DNA from: Streptomyces sp. NBC_00078
Lineage (GTDB): Bacteria; Actinomycetota; Actinomycetes; Streptomycetales; Streptomycetaceae
Direction: 5' to 3'
Assembly (NCBI RefSeq): GCF_026343335.1
Contig: NZ_JAPELX010000001.1
Span: 4,774,001-4,838,000 of the forward strand
Length of the DNA stretch: 64,000 nucleotides
Part shown: in pieces, positions 44,828-53,387 of the stretch
Layout of the letters: every line of letters starts with the position of its first letter
Numbering within the stretch: position 1 is the stretch's first letter
Made by a program: the position numbers and the translations under genes
The notes under the pieces: generated by a model
Database searches by the model: none
Told to the model about the DNA's origin: nothing
The model's input: the letters and a program-made list of their open reading frames with translations, nothing else

Positions 44828-45283
44828 ATGCGGCCTCACCGACTCGTGTGGTGCGCCGTGCTGGCCGCTTGCCTGACCGGCTGCGGCGGGGTCGACGCCG
44901 GCGTGCGGGTCGAGGGCCCGGCGGCGACGACGGTCCCCTGGACGGGGCCGGTGTACATGACGGACTGGTTCGGCCGGGCCTGGCAGCGCCCCGAGGAATT
45001 CGACCCGACCATGCGCGTCTCGGTGAGCAGGCTGAAGTGGCGGAACTGGGGCTCGCCCCGGGCCCTGGCCACCGGGGTCGCCACGGACATCACCTGCCTG
45101 TCCGGCTGCCCCGACGGCAACACCGACCCGCCGAGCTACCGGGTCGAGGTCGTTCTGAGTGGTCTGGTCAGGCGCGGGGACGTGTCGTTCTACAGCCATG
45201 CGACCCTTACCCCCGTACATCCCCCCGCGCCGTTCTGGGCGCAAGGCAGCGACAGTACGGCCCTGGACGTACCGGATGCCTGA
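44828..45283 (+). CDS. Small lipoprotein of a two-component operon
   Basis: 151 aa. Lipoprotein signal: LVWCAVLAACLTGCGG, with lipobox LTGC and Cys at about 19. The mature part has two further Cys (CLSGC) and a beta-rich C-terminus. GGAAGG and AGGG precede the ATG. It is 38 nt upstream of a response regulator and kinase, an order (lipoprotein-regulator-kinase) like cseA-cseB-cseC of Streptomyces, though no sigE-like gene precedes it. Probably an accessory sensor or modulator for the kinase (inference). Confidence 0.8.
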   Translation: MRPHRLVWCAVLAACLTGCGGVDAGVRVEGPAATTVPWTGPVYMTDWFGRAWQRPEEFDPTMRVSVSRLKWRNWGSPRALATGVATDITCLSGCPDGNTDPPSYRVEVVLSGLVRRGDVSFYSHATLTPVHPPAPFWAQGSDSTALDVPDA

Positions 45284-45320
45284 GAACGGCACAGGAGAGG
45301 ACCGTCGGAGAGGGAACGCG

Positions 45321-45998
45321 ATGCACGGTGTTCTGGATGTCCTGCTGGTCGAGGACGACGAGCTGATCCGGGAGGCCACGCGTCTCACGCTGGAGGAGCG
45401 CGGCTACCGCGTCCGCACCGCGGCCGACGGCCTGGCCGGGCTCGCGCTCTTCCGGGAACGCCATCCGGACGTGGCCGTCCTCGACATCATGCTGCCGGGC
45501 CTCAACGGAGTGAGCCTGGCCGGCCGTATCCGTGCGGAGTCGAGGGTGCCCGTGCTGCTGATCTCGGCCCGCAACGAACCGGTGGACGTGGTGATGGGCC
45601 TGGAGGCGGGCGCCGACGACTACGTCACCAAGCCCTTCGACGGGCCGGTCCTCGTGGCCCGCATCCGCTCCCTGCTGCGCCGGGCGGCACCCGCCGCGCA
45701 GCCGGCTCAGAGCCCGCGCCTGCACTTCGGCGACCTGGAGTTCTGCCGGGTGTCCCTGACCGCACGCCGGGACGGAAAACCACTCGCGCTGACCATGACC
45801 GAGCTGAAGCTGCTGAGTGAGTTCGCCGCCGCGCCGGGAACCGTGCTCTCCCGGGACCTGCTCCTGGAGCGGGTCTGGGACTACGCCTGGTCCGGTGACA
45901 CCCGCGTGGTGGACGTCCACGTCCAGCGCCTGCGCGCCAAGATCGGCCGGGACCGGATCGAGACGGTGCGCGGCTTCGGCTACAAGCTGCGCGCATGA
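45321..45998 (+). CDS. OmpR/PhoB-type response regulator
   Basis: 225 aa. Receiver domain with acidic pocket VEDDE, phospho-acceptor Asp at about 55 in AVLDIMLPG, conserved Ser in LLISAR and Lys in YVTKPF. The C-terminal winged helix is clear (LTMTELKLLSEFAAAPGTVL, VVDVHVQRLRAKIG, TVRGFGYKLRA). Overlaps the kinase start by 4 nt (ATGA), standard for a cognate pair. Confidence 0.94.
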   Translation: MHGVLDVLLVEDDELIREATRLTLEERGYRVRTAADGLAGLALFRERHPDVAVLDIMLPGLNGVSLAGRIRAESRVPVLLISARNEPVDVVMGLEAGADDYVTKPFDGPVLVARIRSLLRRAAPAAQPAQSPRLHFGDLEFCRVSLTARRDGKPLALTMTELKLLSEFAAAPGTVLSRDLLLERVWDYAWSGDTRVVDVHVQRLRAKIGRDRIETVRGFGYKLRA

Positions 45999-47221
45999 GA
46001 CGGCCCGCCATGCGACGGCCCGCCTTGCACGTGGGCGCGAAGGTCGCCCTGGCCGTCGCCGCCGCGGCCATGTGCGTGGCGGGGACGATCGGGGTGCTGG
46101 TGCACCGGACCACCGCCGCCGACCAGTTGGCCACCGCCCGCTCCGGCCTGGACCAGGAGTTGCTGAGCGCGGCCGGCGCCCGTACCGACGGACGCAGGTC
46201 GGACGCCAGGCTCGACCCCCCTGATCTGCCCGGCCCGGTGGCACGGGCCGTGCGCGACGACGTCCGGGTGACCTACCTGCAGGAGGGCGGCAAGGAGCCG
46301 GTGCTGTGGGCGGCGACCCGGATCTCGGACCGGAAGGTGCTCGCGATCCGCCGTACGTACGCCCCCGAGGAGAAGTCCCTGGCCACCCTTGACCGGACAC
46401 TGTTCGCCACGGGCGCGGGCGTCACCGTCCTCGTGTCCCTGGCCGGACTCGTGCTGGGGGTGCGGATGGGACGACGGGCCACGGCCGCCGCGCATACGGC
46501 GGAACGCATCGCCGACGGCGACCTCGACGCCCGGGTACGCCCCCGCGGCCACGACGAGATCGCCCGGCTCGCCGCCTCCGTCGACACCATGGCGGACGCG
46601 CTCGGCGCCCGTCTGGAGGCCGAGCGCCGGGTGACCGCCGACATCGCGCACGAGCTGCGCACGCCGGTCGCCGGCATGTCGGCGGCGGTCGGCCTGCTGC
46701 CGCCCGGCCGGGCGTCCGACCTGGTGGCGGGCAGCGTGCAGAAGCTGCGCGGGCTGGTGGAGGACGTACTGGAAGTGGCCCGGCTGGACTCCCACGCGGC
46801 GGCGGTGGAGACCGAGGAGCGTGAGGTGAGCGCGATGACCCGGCGTGCGGTCGCCGGGCTCGACGACGTGTCCGTGAAGGTCGCGGCGGACGTGGTCGTG
46901 GCCACCGACCCGCGCCGGGTCGAGAGGATCCTCGCCAACCTGGCCGCCAACGCCCTGCGGCACGGCGCCCCGCCCGTGGAGATGGAGGTCGACGGGCCCG
47001 TGGTCCGGGTCCGCGACCACGGCCCCGGGTTCCCGCCCGAACTGCTCTCGGTACTGCACACCTCCGGCCCCCAGCGCTTCCGCACCGGCTCCCCGACCGG
47101 CGGCACCGGCCTCGGCCTGACCATCGCCACCGGCCAGGCCCGCCTGCTCGGCGCCCGCCTGACCTTCCGCAACCGTCCGGAAGGGGGCGCGGAGACGGAG
47201 CTGTGGCTGCCGACGGACTGA
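45995..47221 (+). CDS. Sensor histidine kinase
   Basis: 408 aa. Two transmembrane helices (about 15-35 and 135-155) bracket a ~100-aa sensor domain, followed by HAMP (RRATAAAHTAERIADGDLDA). The HisKA H-box is ADIAHELRTPVAGM with His ~219. HATPase motifs: N box ANLAANALRHG, G1 VRDHGPGF, G2 GGTGLGLTIA. Partner of the upstream regulator. Only 16 bp after its stop a vapC fossil begins, so foreign DNA entered right behind the operon. Confidence 0.94.
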   Translation: MRRPAMRRPALHVGAKVALAVAAAAMCVAGTIGVLVHRTTAADQLATARSGLDQELLSAAGARTDGRRSDARLDPPDLPGPVARAVRDDVRVTYLQEGGKEPVLWAATRISDRKVLAIRRTYAPEEKSLATLDRTLFATGAGVTVLVSLAGLVLGVRMGRRATAAAHTAERIADGDLDARVRPRGHDEIARLAASVDTMADALGARLEAERRVTADIAHELRTPVAGMSAAVGLLPPGRASDLVAGSVQKLRGLVEDVLEVARLDSHAAAVETEEREVSAMTRRAVAGLDDVSVKVAADVVVATDPRRVERILANLAANALRHGAPPVEMEVDGPVVRVRDHGPGFPPELLSVLHTSGPQRFRTGSPTGGTGLGLTIATGQARLLGARLTFRNRPEGGAETELWLPTD

Positions 47222-47237
47222 TCCGCCGGGCGCGGGA

Positions 47238-47465
47238 GCCCGTGGCGTCCTGCCGGAGATCACGGAGGACCACCTGGGCGCCGCCCGGACTCTCCGCGTC
47301 CGCTGCCCCGCGCCGGACCTCGACCTCGCCGAGCTGGTGAACGTGGCGCTCCGCCGGCTACGACCCGGACGCGATGGGCACCCTCGGCCGTCGAGGCTTC
47401 CGGGCCGTACGCCCGTCGGGCCGCCACAAGGCGTTCCGGGTCTCCCCGACGGCCTCCCCCGCTGA
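47238..47465 (+). pseudogene. Fossil 3' half of a PIN-domain toxin (vapC)
   Basis: The reading LPEITEDHLGAARTLRVR then DLDLAELVNVALR matches the intact VapC at 62799-63242 (PEITEDHLGAAQSVRVR; DLDLADAVNVAL), and after frameshifts FRAVRPSGRHKAFRV matches FRAVRPLGRYKAFRV. At least two indels disrupt it (after about 47352 and near 47445). The 5' half and any vapB are missing. Confidence 0.7.
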
Positions 47466-47512
47466 CACAGGGCCCGTACTGACACAGCGCCCGTACTGAC
47501 ACAGGACCCCCG
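47462..47512. repeat. 17-bp tandem repeat, three units
   Basis: CTGACACAGGGCCCGTA (47462-47478), CTGACACAGCGCCCGTA (47479-47495) and a diverged third copy. It begins inside the last codons of the vapC fossil. Confidence 0.85.
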
Positions 47513-47639
47513 ACGGTCATCTCCCGCAGGTCGCCGACAACCCGTACGGACCGGCCCGCCATCCTGCGGGACACGGACACCGGGCTGCCGATGCCTGATT
47601 AACCGTCGCGGTGGGCGGTCAGGTGGCCGACCATGAGGT

Positions 47640-48260
47640 GTGCGATTCGACTCCGTTCCCATGCCGGCGACCGTCGAGGCCAGACCTCGTGACAGCCGTG
47701 GCTATCCCGTACCCGCCATCACTCCGTGGGAGGGCGACGAGCCCCAGTTCGCGCTCACCGACTACGGGCGCAGCGCAGAGTGCGCGCGACAGCGTCTGTG
47801 TTCCGTCTGCAACACTCTGATGCCCAAGGGTCCTGTGTGGCGGGTGGTAGGCGCCGCGGAGAGTTCCGCGATCCGCGAGGCGCTTGCCGCCGGGCGGCCC
47901 TACCGCAATATGGCGGCGACTCTGGAGGGTCCGGGGCACCGCGCGTGCATGCTCTACGCCTCGATGGTCTGCCCGTACCTGGCTCGCCCCAACGCGCGGC
48001 GGGGGCTGACAGCCGAAAGCCCGGACGACATGACCGCGCATGTCGTCCGGGGCGCCGTTCGTGGGGAGATGGGTGCCGTGGTGGGCTACGGCGACTACGA
48101 GTTCGCCGTCACCAGGACCAGAGTCCTGTTCCGTTTTCTCGATGTGGTCGAGTATCTGCCGCACGACACGGCCGACCAGCACCTTCCGGAGCTGCAGGCC
48201 GAACTCGCCCGCTCCGGGGGCCGGTCGGGCGGCGGGTCGGACGGCGGTCAGCCGCGGTAG
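47640..48260 (+). CDS. Conserved hypothetical Cys/His-containing protein
   Basis: 206 aa from GTG 47640; an internal ATG at 47661 is an alternative and no good ribosome binding site decides. Notable stretches are DSRGYPVPAITPWEGDEPQF, RLCSVCNTLMPKGPVWRV and GPGHRACMLYASMVCPYLAR, giving C-x2-C and H-x2-C-x8-C that may bind zinc. Similar proteins occur in Streptomyces with no known role. Its 3' end overlaps the convergent PD40 gene by 13 bp. Confidence 0.7.
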   Translation: MRFDSVPMPATVEARPRDSRGYPVPAITPWEGDEPQFALTDYGRSAECARQRLCSVCNTLMPKGPVWRVVGAAESSAIREALAAGRPYRNMAATLEGPGHRACMLYASMVCPYLARPNARRGLTAESPDDMTAHVVRGAVRGEMGAVVGYGDYEFAVTRTRVLFRFLDVVEYLPHDTADQHLPELQAELARSGGRSGGGSDGGQPR

Positions 48261-49231
48261 GCGGGCAGGCCGGTGTGCCGGGAGACCTTGACGGGACTGC
48301 CGAAGCCGTGGGCGCCCTTCGTGATGGTGTACGTACCGGTCGGGGCGCGGAAGGCGATGGTCTTGCCGCCCGGCGACCACGTGGGCTCGGTGTAGTCGGT
48401 GGTGGCGTGGGGGGTGACGTCCTTGACGGTGTTGGTGGAGCCGCCGAAGTCCTCGACGAAGAGGTGGTCGTGCCCGTGGACGGAGCGGACGAAGACGACC
48501 TCCTCGTTGTCGGGGGAGAGAGCGGGCTCGGAACCCTTGGTCAGCGCGCCGCCCTGCTGCCGCAGGTAGTCGTCGCGGATGTAGACCTCGCCGGTGTGGG
48601 TGTTCTCGTAGACGGATGAGCCGTAGCTGCCGCCGACGTTCGGCCAGGTGTTGTTGGTCTGGGGGACGTTGCCGTCCCCGTCGCCGTTCAGGCTGATTTT
48701 GGCCGGCCTGCCGTGGTTGCTGGTGGCCTTGACGCCCTCCAGGACGCTGCTGCCGTGGATCCTGGCCGAGAAGATCAGGTTGTTCTTCGCGGGGATCTGG
48801 TTCGCCCGGTCGGCGGCGGTCACCTGCCAGGTGGGGTGGGACCACGTCTGCCCGCCCGGGTTGGCGGCGACGGTGACGCGGTGGCTGCCGTCGGGGCTGG
48901 AGACGACGAGGTCGCCGTGCCCGTCGATGAAGGCGGCCTTGCTGCCGCTGGGGTTCCAGGCGAGGTCGCGGACGGCGGTGCCGAAGTCGATCGACCTGCC
49001 GTTGACCACGACGTGGCGGGTGCCGTCGCTGGTGGTGAGTCCCCTGGGCACGGTGAGCGTGTGGGCGGACGCGGCTGCGGCGACCATCGCGGCGCTGCCC
49101 TTGGCAGGGCTGCCGGAGGAGGCAGCGGCCGAAGCGGCCATCGCGGTGGCGGCCGTGCCGGACAGCGTGAGCAGCGCGGCGGCACCCGCGGTGATGACGG
49201 CTGCGGCGCTCCGACGGTTACGAGCGGACAT
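48248..49231 (-). CDS. Secreted TolB/PD40 beta-propeller protein
   Basis: 327 aa. Signal peptide (SAAAVITAGAAALLTLSGTA) followed by PD40-type blades (LAWNPSGSKAAFIDGHGDLV, LSPDNEEVVFVRSVHGHDHL, PTWSPGGKTIAFRAPTGT). The ATG follows CCCTGGGGGAAC with a few bases between. Probably an extracellular or wall-associated binding protein. It shares the propeller type with the large CIS-locus protein but lacks the Ig-like domains. Confidence 0.82.
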   Translation of the reverse strand: MSARNRRSAAAVITAGAAALLTLSGTAATAMAASAAASSGSPAKGSAAMVAAAASAHTLTVPRGLTTSDGTRHVVVNGRSIDFGTAVRDLAWNPSGSKAAFIDGHGDLVVSSPDGSHRVTVAANPGGQTWSHPTWQVTAADRANQIPAKNNLIFSARIHGSSVLEGVKATSNHGRPAKISLNGDGDGNVPQTNNTWPNVGGSYGSSVYENTHTGEVYIRDDYLRQQGGALTKGSEPALSPDNEEVVFVRSVHGHDHLFVEDFGGSTNTVKDVTPHATTDYTEPTWSPGGKTIAFRAPTGTYTITKGAHGFGSPVKVSRHTGLPAYRG

Positions 49232-49718
49232 CTAGGTTCCCCCAGGGATGTGAGTGACGCGGCGGCCAGATTTTCGCGGGAACCGCCCGCCGTCCCCGGA
49301 ACCTGAACCGGTCCGCTCGGCTTGCTGCTCTTCGCTCTACAACGGAGTCTTCCCCCGGAGGGTGACGGAGACATGCGCTCGCCGTCACAGGTGTGCAATA
49401 GCGGTTCGCATGACATGAAGAAACATGGCCCGGCCCCCATCGGCTGTCGGGGCGCGGTCAGGGTTCGCTCAGGGGTGTTCCCTGATGATCCGGGCTGTCG
49501 GGCTGGAAGAGACTCGTGGCCGGCCCCACCGCCACCACTCTGGAAAGCCTCACCGTGAACTTATCTGCCTTCGGCCCCCGTTGGTCCGCCGTGGCGGCGT
49601 CCGGCGCCGGTCGAGCCGAGTGCATGCGTTGCTGTCCGGGACCCGTCACCTGGAACCACGAAGGTGCCGGGCACACTCTGCGTGTTGTAGTCCCTTCGAG
49701 AACGAGGATGAGCCATAC
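49232..49718. promoter_or_regulatory. Divergent intergenic region (PD40 protein / TerD)
   Basis: 487 bp without a convincing gene; open frames here have poor codon bias. It should contain the promoters of the two divergent genes. Confidence 0.4.
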
Positions 49719-50303
49719 ATGATCACGCTCACCAAGGAAGACGGCCCGGCAGACCTGGACGGAGTGACCCGCCTGTCCATCGGGGTCTCCTGGGATCCCA
49801 CCGCCGGCAGCAGCGGCGGGGTGATGGGCAAGCTCCGCCGCAAGAAGGGCACTGACCTCGACCTGATCGCCATCGCCATGCAGGGTGGGGACCCGGTCCG
49901 CCTCGCGGGTCTCGACTCGCTGGACCCCATGGGCAACGGCTCTTTGGTCCACAGCGGCGACAACCAGACCGGCCACGGTGACGGCGACGACGAGACGGTG
50001 ACCGTCGAGTTCGCCCGGATCCCGCCCAACATCACGGCGATCGTGTTCGTCGCCGCCGCGTACAAGAAGGGCAGTTCCTTCCAGCTGGCGCGCAACATCA
50101 GCTTCAAGGTCTACGACGCGACCGGTGGCAGCTCTCAGCAGGTCGCCGACATCTGGCCGAGTCTGCTCACGAAGGACAACGGCTGCGCCGTGGCCAAGGC
50201 GCTGCGGGTCGGCGGCAGTTGGAAGCTTGAGGTGATCAACGTGACCGGCAAGATCAAGCAGGGCGACGAGCACGCCCTGATGCGCTTCGCTGTCAGCAAG
50301 TAG
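49719..50303 (+). CDS. TerD-family calcium-binding stress protein
   Basis: 194 aa. TerD fold markers: VTRLSIGVSWDP near the start, DLDLIAIAMQGGDPVRLAGL, the acidic calcium-site phrase HSGDNQTGHGDGDDE, IPPNITAIVFVAAAYKKGSS and C-terminal DEHALMRFAVSK. The ATG at 49719 gives the family's usual N-terminus. Alone, without terB/C neighbours, so a general stress or development role is likelier than tellurite resistance. Confidence 0.88.
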   Translation: MITLTKEDGPADLDGVTRLSIGVSWDPTAGSSGGVMGKLRRKKGTDLDLIAIAMQGGDPVRLAGLDSLDPMGNGSLVHSGDNQTGHGDGDDETVTVEFARIPPNITAIVFVAAAYKKGSSFQLARNISFKVYDATGGSSQQVADIWPSLLTKDNGCAVAKALRVGGSWKLEVINVTGKIKQGDEHALMRFAVSK

Positions 50304-50392
50304 TCGTACGTCACTGAGGGCGGGGGCGCTGTGAGCCACGTCTTCGCCGCATGGCGCGGACGGTGCCGGTGGGCGGTGCCGTATGTGCCGGA

Positions 50393-50417
50393 CACGGGGG
50401 CAAACGTTGCCCCCGTG
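50393..50417. terminator. Bidirectional terminator between terD and the MFS gene
   Basis: 11-bp stem CACGGGGGCAA/TTGCCCCCGTG with a 3-nt centre (ACG), between two convergent genes and 3 nt before the MFS stop. Confidence 0.8.
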
Positions 50418-50420
50418 GCA

Positions 50421-51890
50421 CTAGGCAGTGGTCCGCCTGCGCAGTACCGCGCCGACGAGCACCGCACCGGCGAGGGCGACGACACCGGCCGTGACCATGC
50501 CCGTGTGCAACCCGCCCAGGATGTCGGCGCGGGACGGCGTGGCGCCCGACGAGAGGGCGCTCGTGCGGGCCGCGGCGATCGCGCTCAGACCCGAGACACC
50601 GATCGCGGCCACGTACTGCGGCAGCTGCGACAGACCGCCGACGACGCCCTGGTCCTCCTCGGTCACGCCCGTGGTCATCACGGTGATGAAGGAGACGACG
50701 CTGAAGACGTGGCCGAGTCCCATGACGGAGGAGGTGACGAGCAGGGCGGCCAGGTTCACGTCCTGCGGCAGGGCGAACATCCCTACCGTGCCGACGCCCT
50801 GGATGAGCAGACCCGCGCCGAGTACCCTCACCCCGCCGAACCGGCTGAGCAGCTTCGCTACATATATGCCGCCGAGGGTCGCGGCCGTGCCCTCGCCGAG
50901 GTAGCCCAGACCCGTCTGAAGAGCGGTGAAGCCCAGCACGTCCTGCATGTACAGGCTCAGCAGGACGGTCGTACCGGCGCACATGCCGAAGGTGATGACA
51001 CCGAACAGCGCCGACCACTTCACGGAGGGCCGGTTGAGCACGGGCAGCGGCACCAGCGGCTCCGGGTGGCTCCGCTCGACCAGCAGGAACGCGGCCAGCA
51101 GCACCAGGCCCCCGACGACTCCGCCGAGCGCGGCGGGACGGGTCCAGCCCTCGTCACCGCCGGTGGAGATGCCGTAGACCAGGCCGAACAGGCCGAGTGT
51201 GGCCAGGATCGCGCCCGGGATGTCCATCCGGCGGGCGGCACCGGATTCGTGGATCGCCGGCAGGGCCAGCGCGCCGGCCAGCGCCGGTGCGCCCATCACG
51301 CACAGCGCGACCATGGTCCAGCGCCAGCTGAAGCCGTTGGTGATGACACCACCGCCGAGCGCGCCGAGCACGAAGCCCAGCGACATGACGGCGCCGTTGA
51401 GGCCCAGGGCGCGGGCGCGCTTGGGGCCCTCCCGGAAGTAGCCGGTCATCAGGGCGATGGCGGACGGGGCGATCATCGCGGCGGCGGTGCCCTGGCCGAT
51501 GCGGGCCGCGATCAGCATGCCGGGGCTGTTGGCGAGGGAGGCGCCGAGCGAGAACAGGGTGAAGACGGCGACGCCGAGGGCGAACAGCCGCTTGCGGCCG
51601 ATCAGGTCGGCGACCCGGGCGAACAGGGGCAGCAGGCTCGCCGACGGCAGCAGGCTGGCGGTGGCCACCCACTGCAGGGTGCCGGCCGAGGAGAAGCCGA
51701 GGGCGGTGCCGATGTCGGGCAGGGCGACGGTGACGATGGAGAAGTCCAGGCCGCACATGAAGGTGGCGCAGCACAGAGTGATCAGCACCAGCCACTCGCG
51801 TGCTGCGAAGACGCCGTCGGCGGCGGGCCCGGCTGGTGCGGCGACCTCGTGCGTGGGGTTGGCGGACGGTGCGGATTCGGTGACGGCCAT
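50421..51890 (-). CDS. MFS multidrug exporter (DHA2/EmrB-type)
   Basis: 489 aa, about 14 transmembrane helices. Signature FMCGLDFSIVTVALPDIGTA in helix 1, the cytoplasmic loop RVADLIGRKRLF between helices 2 and 3, and the helix-5 region FVLGALGGGVITNGFSWRW. Proton-driven export of drugs or small molecules. Divergent from a LysR regulator that probably controls it. Confidence 0.9.
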   Translation of the reverse strand: MAVTESAPSANPTHEVAAPAGPAADGVFAAREWLVLITLCCATFMCGLDFSIVTVALPDIGTALGFSSAGTLQWVATASLLPSASLLPLFARVADLIGRKRLFALGVAVFTLFSLGASLANSPGMLIAARIGQGTAAAMIAPSAIALMTGYFREGPKRARALGLNGAVMSLGFVLGALGGGVITNGFSWRWTMVALCVMGAPALAGALALPAIHESGAARRMDIPGAILATLGLFGLVYGISTGGDEGWTRPAALGGVVGGLVLLAAFLLVERSHPEPLVPLPVLNRPSVKWSALFGVITFGMCAGTTVLLSLYMQDVLGFTALQTGLGYLGEGTAATLGGIYVAKLLSRFGGVRVLGAGLLIQGVGTVGMFALPQDVNLAALLVTSSVMGLGHVFSVVSFITVMTTGVTEEDQGVVGGLSQLPQYVAAIGVSGLSAIAAARTSALSSGATPSRADILGGLHTGMVTAGVVALAGAVLVGAVLRRRTTA

Positions 51891-52031
51891 GAGCGGTCCT
51901 TCCTGGTGATCTCGCAGGCCGGTCCAGCTTCGAATCGGGGGACCTGCGCAACAAGGACGATCTGTGCAACGATCGATTCGCCGGGCTCATCGTTCGAGGT
52001 CGCGGAAATGAGGGGCGCGGGAGAACCGGTC
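51891..52031. promoter_or_regulatory. Divergent promoter region between MFS and LysR genes
   Basis: 141 bp. It contains direct repeats CTGCGCAAC (51944-51952) and CTGTGCAAC (51962-51970), 18 bp apart, and an inverted pair CGAATCG/CGATTCG at 51931-51937 and 51974-51980. The spacing and location suit a LysR-type control region. Confidence 0.45.
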
Positions 52032-52982
52032 ATGGAACGCCAGGAGATCGAGATTTTCCTGACCCTCGCGGAAGAACTGCACTTCGGGCGGACCGCCGAG
52101 CGCGTGGGTGTCTCGCAGAGCAGGGTCAGCCAGACCGTGGCCCGGCTGGAGCGCCGTATCGGTGCCAGGTTGTTCGACCGCACCAGCCGGCAGGTCACCC
52201 TCACGCCCATCGGGGAACAGCTCGGGAACGATCTCGCGCCCGCGTGGCGAGGGGTCGAGGAGGCCGTCGCCAGGGCCACGGCGGCCGGGCGGGGCATCAC
52301 CGGCTCGCTGCGCATCGGTTTCTCCGGCGCGTTCACGGGCCATCTGCTGCACAGCATCGCCGAGGTGTTCGGGCGTCGCTACCCGGATGTGGACGTGCAG
52401 ATACGGCAGGTGCAGATCTCAGACCCCTACGGTCCGCTGCGCGCGGGGGACATCGAGCTCCAGGTCACCGAACCTCCGCTGACCGAGCCGGATCTGACGC
52501 TGGGTCCGGTGCTGGTGTCGCAGCAGAGGGTGCTGCTGATGTCGTCCGCGCACCCGTTCGCACGGCGGGAGGCGGTGAGCGTGGAGGCGCTGGCGGAGGC
52601 GACGCTGCTGACAGTGGCCGGGAACGTGCCGGCGCACTGGCTGGACCACCACTTCCCGCGGCAGACGCCGTCGGGGCGGCCCATCCCGCACGGGCAGGCC
52701 ATGACGCACTGGGAGGACGCGCTCTCCCTGGTTCTCGCGGGCAAGGGCGTGACACCGGTGGCGGCCGCCGGCGCGCACTACTACAGCCGTCCCGGCCTGG
52801 TCTTCAGGCCGCTCACGGACGCCCCGGGCATCGACTACGCCTTCGTCTGGCCCACCGGCCACGAGACGGCCCGGCTACGGGCCTTCGTCGAGGTGGCCAT
52901 GGAGCGGGTACGCGCGGTGGGCGGCCCTTCGCGGGCCGTGGAGAGCCTGTGGGCGAACGAGGGCACCGGCATCCGAGGGTGA
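52032..52982 (+). CDS. LysR-family transcriptional regulator
   Basis: 316 aa. N-terminal winged HTH (MERQEIEIFLTLAEELHFGR; VGVSQSRVSQTVARLERRIG; LFDRTSRQVTLTPIGEQL), then a periplasmic-binding-like effector domain (GSLRIGFSGAFTGHLLHSIA). Full length for the family. Divergent from the MFS exporter 141 bp away, so a drug- or substrate-responsive local regulator is the simplest reading. Confidence 0.92.
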   Translation: MERQEIEIFLTLAEELHFGRTAERVGVSQSRVSQTVARLERRIGARLFDRTSRQVTLTPIGEQLGNDLAPAWRGVEEAVARATAAGRGITGSLRIGFSGAFTGHLLHSIAEVFGRRYPDVDVQIRQVQISDPYGPLRAGDIELQVTEPPLTEPDLTLGPVLVSQQRVLLMSSAHPFARREAVSVEALAEATLLTVAGNVPAHWLDHHFPRQTPSGRPIPHGQAMTHWEDALSLVLAGKGVTPVAAAGAHYYSRPGLVFRPLTDAPGIDYAFVWPTGHETARLRAFVEVAMERVRAVGGPSRAVESLWANEGTGIRG

Positions 52983-53063
52983 TGGGGCGTCACCGCAGGG
53001 CTCCCGCGCCCCGCACTGCGATGTGTAAGGGATCAAGCGCGGCGCTACGCCTGGTCTGTAAGT

Positions 53064-53226
53064 GCAGGTCAGCGCCATGCTGCGACGTGATGGGGGCGCC
53101 TTCTCAAGGCGCCGTGCCCTCTGCGTGCCCCATCCCGGGGTACAGGAGTACTCGCAGAACGCGGCAAAGGCTTCCCAATGAAACAGCCCCAGGCTGCTGA
53201 CCTGGGGCTTCAAAAAGAGCGGGTGA
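53064..53226 (-). repeat. att-like remnant A: tRNA-Gly terminator plus last 10 nt of the tRNA
   Basis: On the minus strand: the last bases of tRNA-Gly (CACCCGCTC at 53217-53226), then a terminator hairpin AGCCCCAGG/CCTGGGGCT (53185-53209), then flanking DNA whose 53064-53090 segment matches 63397-63423 closely (GCAGGTCAGCG..., 27 bp with few mismatches). It is the left, most eroded copy of a sequence also present near 62.0 and 63.5 kb. The rest of 52983-53387 shows no gene. Confidence 0.65.
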
Positions 53227-53387
53227 GCTGGGCCAGCCGTCGCACGTGCACAGGCCCGGTCTCGTCGGGACGGGATCTTCCGCTGATTGGTCACGTGAGA
53301 TGTCCCGCCATCGGACCCACGCCGACCGTTCCTCGGTGTGGCACGGACGACGGGACAACACAGGGCCTGCGCCGCGGCGCAGGGAGA

